Source of the DNA: a virus
Reading direction: 5' to 3' (one strand)
DNA: 24,376 nucleotides
Virus record (IMG/VR): IMGVR_UViG_3300017741_000052
Span: 1-24,376 of that record
The notes below the pieces were generated by a model. The model was not told where the DNA came from and ran no database searches. It saw nothing but the letters and a program-made list of their open reading frames with translations. The position numbers and the translations under genes were made by a program. Below, piece by piece: positions 21,087-24,376 of the stretch. Within the stretch, counting starts at the first letter, position 1. Every line of letters begins with the position of its first letter.

Positions 21087-23773
21087 TAGAAAATATCCAA
21101 TAGGGACTCACCGACTAATCTGGCGCGCTGCGGTAACTGGCGGGCCATATCGGCAATGGGTTCTAGGGGTTCAAGCAAGCTGCCAGCTGCAGACATGGGC
21201 GCAGCCAAAGCCCCGCCTATGGCGCGTTGTGCGCTCTCGCTGGCTTGTCGTCCAATGTCAGTTCGTGGCTGGTAGTCAAATGCAGATCGAGATTGCTGCT
21301 GCGTTTGCGCCATCTGAGGCGTTGTGACTGGCAACGGCGCTTGTTGCATGACCAGGCTGGAAGTCATAAGCGGCTCAACAAGTCCGCTTGCTGCGTTTGC
21401 TAGGAAGTCAGCGCCGCCAAGGACGCCTTGCTGAAAAAGCTCAGCTGATGATGGTTCAGAGAATTCTGGGAATGGGCCTAGCGCATTTGCATTCGCGCCA
21501 GCGCCTAAAAGACCGCCGGCAGTTAGCCCTTTTGCTGCTCTTTGATTTCTATCAGGGCTCGCTCGCAGTCCCTGATAATACGGTCTAGCCTCCCCACTAA
21601 ACTCCCTGAAACGGGTGGTAGCAGGCTTGAATCCGTAGAACTCTTGATGGAGCACGTCAGGGTCTCTTTCTGCACCCTGCAGTTGTGCAACATAGTCTTT
21701 AGTTTGTGCTCCCGACTTGACGTTAACGTCGAAGAACGAAGGCTGCGCCGCTTGTATCTGTGGGTACTTAGACTTGAGATTTCTGCTGACGACATCGAAT
21801 TGCCCTAAAGTTTGAGTCGCATGATTGCGGTACTCATCAGGAGACATTCTAGCGAATTTTTCAGCATCAACAAACTGCGGGATGTCTAAAAAGCGCAGCC
21901 CGACAACCCGTGTTGCATCCCGAGGATCAACGATCATCGTGTACGCGGGTATGCCCTGTGCATTCAAATCTTTTTGTATGTTTGAGATCAGCGGATCGTC
22001 TGCAGCAACACCGTCTTTGAAATACACCTCGCTGCCAGCGTTGAACATTTCTGGTGAGCTCAAACCAACCTGGTCATCGATTCTGCGGGCCACAAACCAA
22101 GAATCTTGCTTGTCCTCGACCGCTTGCTTCGCGGCTGCATCAAGTATGCTGGTCGGCAATGTGTCTTGCGTCGTTACAACGTCGATATCCATCGACGTTT
22201 CTGGGTCTTTCATGTAAGCGCCTAAAGTCGGAGCGCCTTTAACGGCTCGCACATCAGGATCTTGCTTGCCATATGAAACGATCTGCTGCGCCGTAACCTG
22301 GGATTGTGCAGGCGTCGGTACAAAATCATTTCCTTGGAATTTTTTGTTTTGCTCGCGGCTAAGGCCCAACATCATCGACTCGACGGGGTCAGCATCCATC
22401 ATTGTTTCAAACGAGCCGCCTTCGCCAGCGGTGCTCGTCCAACCGTTTCGAGTCCAATGGTCTTTCTCGGCGAACCACTGCAGAGCCTGCAAGTCGCGCG
22501 GCTCTAATGACATGCCAAGTTCGTTATTCAACCGCACCGTTGCATCGGCCAAAACGTCTTGGCCAAAGCCAAACTCTAAGCTGTTGCGAAAGTTTTCAGC
22601 GTCAACCACGTTGCCTGTCACAGTCGCTTCAGCAGAGCTTGGGACGGGCTTGCGGCCAGAATGGCGGCGCAAGTTTCGCGCAGCCCAAACATCTATCGTT
22701 GCCTGCTGGCTTCTGCCGCTAAGATTCCCCGAAAAGTTTTTTGCTTTTGGCGCGCTACCTTCTCTCACAACACGCCAGCGATCAGCCAAGGCAATCATCG
22801 AGTTGTAACTATTGAGGCCGTAGTTTTTCAGCTCCCCTGTTTTTTGGTCTCTGGCCTGCTGTTTTATAGTGTTCTCGTTTGCGCGCAGAGAACGCGATAT
22901 TGCTGCTGCCTCGTCCTCCATACGAACGTATTTCGGGTCTAACTTGGCAGCCTTCATTGTGCGGCCAGCTTTTTTCTGTGCTTGCAGATACGCAGCGGCT
23001 TGATCTTGTAGCGCATAGCGACGATCTAGCTGATCAGCGAAGCCATTCATCAGTTCATCAAAATCACCGCGCGTAGCACGCTGTAAAATGTCCTGGCTAA
23101 ACTTGAAGTTGGTGCCGACCGGCGTGTTGGGGCTTGTTGCTCCGAGTATGTCGCCCATCATTTGCGAGAATGTGCCGTACTCGGTTCGCAATCGGCGCTC
23201 GACGTTTTGATACCAGCCGGCGTTATCCATTACTCGCTGGGCGTCAAAATCACCAGCTTGAGCGCGTCTGGCTATGTCGCTAATTTCGCCAACAACATTA
23301 TCGACGATGCGATTGTATTGCGCTGAACCGCGCGCAACCTCTTTGCCGGTTTTGCGATCTTTGTTGTAGGCATAAGGCTGCGCTTGAAACTTTAACTTCA
23401 ACTCGCCTTTGTCGCCGACCTCCATTCCAGTAATGTTGGGCAACGACCAATCAGATGCTGGATGACGCTTTTTCCATTCGCGAGCGACGCTAAATGCTGC
23501 CTGCTCGTTTACTTTTTTGCCTTTTATAGATGCTCGTATGGCGTCTTTCTCGGCGCCAGAAAGCGTGACGCGCGTGGCCAGTTTTCTTTCGCCGCGATTG
23601 CCGCCACGCTCTTGCGACATGTCGCGCGTCGCAACATCTGCGTTGCGGCGAACGATACTAGCGCCAGTGTTGTATAAGCCCGCCTCCGCATCTTCCGGCG
23701 CAGCAAGCAGTCCAGCGCCAACAGCTGCTGGTACTGCAGACCGGCCTACATTGAGCAGCCCACCTACCGCCAA
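21086..23773 (-). CDS. Large multidomain phage protein between terL and portal
   Basis: This 895-residue protein was not assigned to one named family. The first 30 residues are hydrophobic (SAVPAAVGAGLLAAPEDAEA). Residues about 185-230 contain GDILGATSPNTPVGTNFKFS; about 250-310 is a helical insertion; 315-370 has GLNSYNSMIAL, KNFSGNL and ATIDVWAARNLRR; 425-445 has DLQALQWFAEKDHW. The order SPN..P...N, then K.FxxN, then (T/A)xDVW resembles DUF7178-type phage domains and faintly the HhH-GPD glycosylase fold. Residues 742-895 are Gly/Ala-rich and may touch membranes. It starts at TTG with AGAAGG upstream, directly after the stop of a 41-aa frame in the same phase. Likely virion-internal; the enzyme role is speculative. 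Confidence 0.6.
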   Translation of the reverse strand: MAVGGLLNVGRSAVPAAVGAGLLAAPEDAEAGLYNTGASIVRRNADVATRDMSQERGGNRGERKLATRVTLSGAEKDAIRASIKGKKVNEQAAFSVAREWKKRHPASDWSLPNITGMEVGDKGELKLKFQAQPYAYNKDRKTGKEVARGSAQYNRIVDNVVGEISDIARRAQAGDFDAQRVMDNAGWYQNVERRLRTEYGTFSQMMGDILGATSPNTPVGTNFKFSQDILQRATRGDFDELMNGFADQLDRRYALQDQAAAYLQAQKKAGRTMKAAKLDPKYVRMEDEAAAISRSLRANENTIKQQARDQKTGELKNYGLNSYNSMIALADRWRVVREGSAPKAKNFSGNLSGRSQQATIDVWAARNLRRHSGRKPVPSSAEATVTGNVVDAENFRNSLEFGFGQDVLADATVRLNNELGMSLEPRDLQALQWFAEKDHWTRNGWTSTAGEGGSFETMMDADPVESMMLGLSREQNKKFQGNDFVPTPAQSQVTAQQIVSYGKQDPDVRAVKGAPTLGAYMKDPETSMDIDVVTTQDTLPTSILDAAAKQAVEDKQDSWFVARRIDDQVGLSSPEMFNAGSEVYFKDGVAADDPLISNIQKDLNAQGIPAYTMIVDPRDATRVVGLRFLDIPQFVDAEKFARMSPDEYRNHATQTLGQFDVVSRNLKSKYPQIQAAQPSFFDVNVKSGAQTKDYVAQLQGAERDPDVLHQEFYGFKPATTRFREFSGEARPYYQGLRASPDRNQRAAKGLTAGGLLGAGANANALGPFPEFSEPSSAELFQQGVLGGADFLANAASGLVEPLMTSSLVMQQAPLPVTTPQMAQTQQQSRSAFDYQPRTDIGRQASESAQRAIGGALAAPMSAAGSLLEPLEPIADMARQLPQRARLVGESLLDIF

Positions 23774-23899
23774 TTACTTGGCCTTCTTGCTTGGCTTCTT
23801 CGTAGGGGCTCTTTTATTGAGCATCTTGGCGATGTCATTCGCGGCGTCTTGCACGCCACCTGGGCCGCGTCGATAGGTGTTTTTCTCTGTATGCGCCAC
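23774..23899 (-). CDS. 41-residue basic protein upstream of the 895-aa gene
   Basis: A short gene starting at GTG 23899 encodes a protein starting MAHTEKNTYRRGPGGVQDAA, then NDIAKMLNKR and a lysine-rich tail ending KKPSKKAK. GGGGG lies five bases upstream of the GTG as a possible ribosome site, within the 3' half of a hairpin. A stop codon precedes the GTG directly, so this is the only possible start region. The TAA stop is followed immediately by the TTG of the 895-aa gene in the same frame. Not recognised; the basic tail suggests nucleic-acid or membrane contact. It is real-looking from context, codon pattern and lack of gaps, but short. Confidence 0.5.
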   Translation of the reverse strand: MAHTEKNTYRRGPGGVQDAANDIAKMLNKRAPTKKPSKKAK

Positions 23900-23904
23900 T
23901 CAAG

Positions 23905-23931
23905 CCCCCATATGTACCGATTTTATGGGGG
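23905..23931 (-). promoter_or_regulatory. Hairpin between terL and the 41-aa gene
   Basis: CCCCCATA (23905-23912) and TATGGGGG (23924-23931) are perfectly complementary around an 11-base loop. Read on the minus strand, the second stem arm holds the GGGGG that would serve as ribosome site of the 41-aa gene, so the hairpin could hide it. On the plus strand an AT-rich run follows, but no U-tract follows on the transcribed strand, so it is a poor terminator for the operon. Confidence 0.45.
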
Positions 23932-23944
23932 TTAATTTTACCAG

Positions 23945-24376
23945 CTAGGTAATTGACAGCCCTCGCCTGAGCGGTTTCTGCCAGCTGCTAGCCACGCTCA
24001 TCGCGCCGCTGAGCGTCATTGCATCACTTGCAAACGTCAGGCACAACGAGTCGGCTAAGTCAGGCGAGCGCAGCCCGCGCTTACGCATTTGGTCTTTAGA
24101 TTCCAGCTGCATCTTGCCGCTTGATGTGAATTTGTACTTCGCGCTGACGAGCTCCGCGAGCAGGTCGTCGTCTTGCGGGATCGAGCAATCGCGGGCCTCT
24201 AGCCAGGCTTTCACCTTGAACCAGAGCTCAGCGCGCAGGTTTATGTAAGTCGCCTTGCTGCTTGGGCTCTCGCTGGTGTTGATGCCAACGGCCGGCAAGC
24301 CAAGTTCGCGCAGTCGGTCACATACACCGCCGCCAAGGCCAATCGAGTCCACGTTAATCTGCACCGGCTGCGTTCG
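23945..24376 (-). CDS. terL: Terminase large subunit, C-terminal nuclease part (partial)
   Basis: The frame runs to the right edge of the window, so only the last 143 residues are seen. QINVDSIGLGGGVCDRLREL contains the first acidic residue of the RNase H-like nuclease (VDSIGLG) and the family's 'G.GV.DRL.ELG...V.GIN.(S/G)E' run. SPDLADSLCLTFA near the end carries the last metal-binding Asp. The ATPase half lies outside. TerL cuts and pumps DNA into the prohead; its position ahead of the portal is standard. The protein ends TAG, followed by a gap of 45 bases that holds a hairpin. Confidence 0.9.
   Translation of the reverse strand, partial: RTQPVQINVDSIGLGGGVCDRLRELGLPAVGINTSESPSSKATYINLRAELWFKVKAWLEARDCSIPQDDDLLAELVSAKYKFTSSGKMQLESKDQMRKRGLRSPDLADSLCLTFASDAMTLSGAMSVASSWQKPLRRGLSIT

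Noticed and set aside
22266-22808. 180-codon plus-strand frame
   Set aside because: Fully antisense to the 895-aa gene, with no recognisable motif and no neighbours on that strand.
23905-23944. Rho-independent terminator after terL
   Set aside because: The stem is GC-rich but no U-tract follows on the transcribed minus strand, and the next gene starts at once.

Overview
The window is a stretch of a tailed-phage genome (Caudoviricetes). It is almost certainly short-tailed (podovirus-like): the minus strand carries a continuous virion and lysis operon with terminase, portal, scaffold, SU10-type capsid protein, head-tail adaptor, tail fibres and several large internal/ejection-type proteins, and I see no tail tube, tape-measure or sheath gene. 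Several families (the DUF5309/SU10-like capsid protein, the SU10-like adaptor, the S74 tail fibre and the small 'MATFTWTIP' protein) are ones I associate with phages of marine and other aquatic bacteria. The P4-type tyrosine integrase and the AlpA-like excisionase candidate suggest a proteobacterial host. I see no host gene.

Layout. At 1-313, plus strand, are the end of a DUF3310-like early gene and a small AlpA/MerR-type DNA-binding protein (likely Xis). The integrase (276-1505, minus) converges on it and overlaps its 3' end. A gene-free stretch of about 200 bp (1506-1716) has the organisation of a phage attachment site: a tRNA-Leu-like 3' end as candidate core, a 14-bp inverted repeat around it, and a pair of TTTCGCCCACA direct repeats on each outer side. 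Phage genes lie on both sides of this site, so the sequence reads as an unintegrated (virion or circular) temperate phage genome with an intact attP, not as an integrated prophage.

From 24376 down to 1717 every gene is on the minus strand and most junctions overlap or abut (ATGA, TAATG, TAGTG). In order of transcription: terL (C-terminal part), a 41-aa basic protein, an 895-aa multidomain protein, portal, a 76-aa protein, scaffold, major capsid protein, a 108-aa protein, adaptor, two small virion proteins (one a 20-residue-repeat protein), the S74 fibre, small accessory proteins, a run of membrane proteins ending in a GTA-type holin, a GH24 lysozyme, a likely tail/stabilisation protein, a GNAT-like small protein, a proline-rich protein, then the 648/147/416/695-aa internal-protein cassette and a last 68-aa protein.

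How they would work together: TerL packages DNA through the portal into a shell of capsid protein built on the scaffold; adaptor and tail proteins close the head; the fibre and repeat proteins contact the host; the internal proteins probably leave the virion with the DNA; holin and lysozyme release progeny; integrase, Xis and attP provide lysogeny. The most interesting points are the attP architecture, the 41-aa and 895-aa reading frames separated in frame by one stop codon, a putative DNA-glycosylase-like or DUF7178-like domain in the 895-aa protein, and the cluster of small membrane proteins beside the holin. No rRNA, complete tRNA, CRISPR array or insertion sequence was seen.
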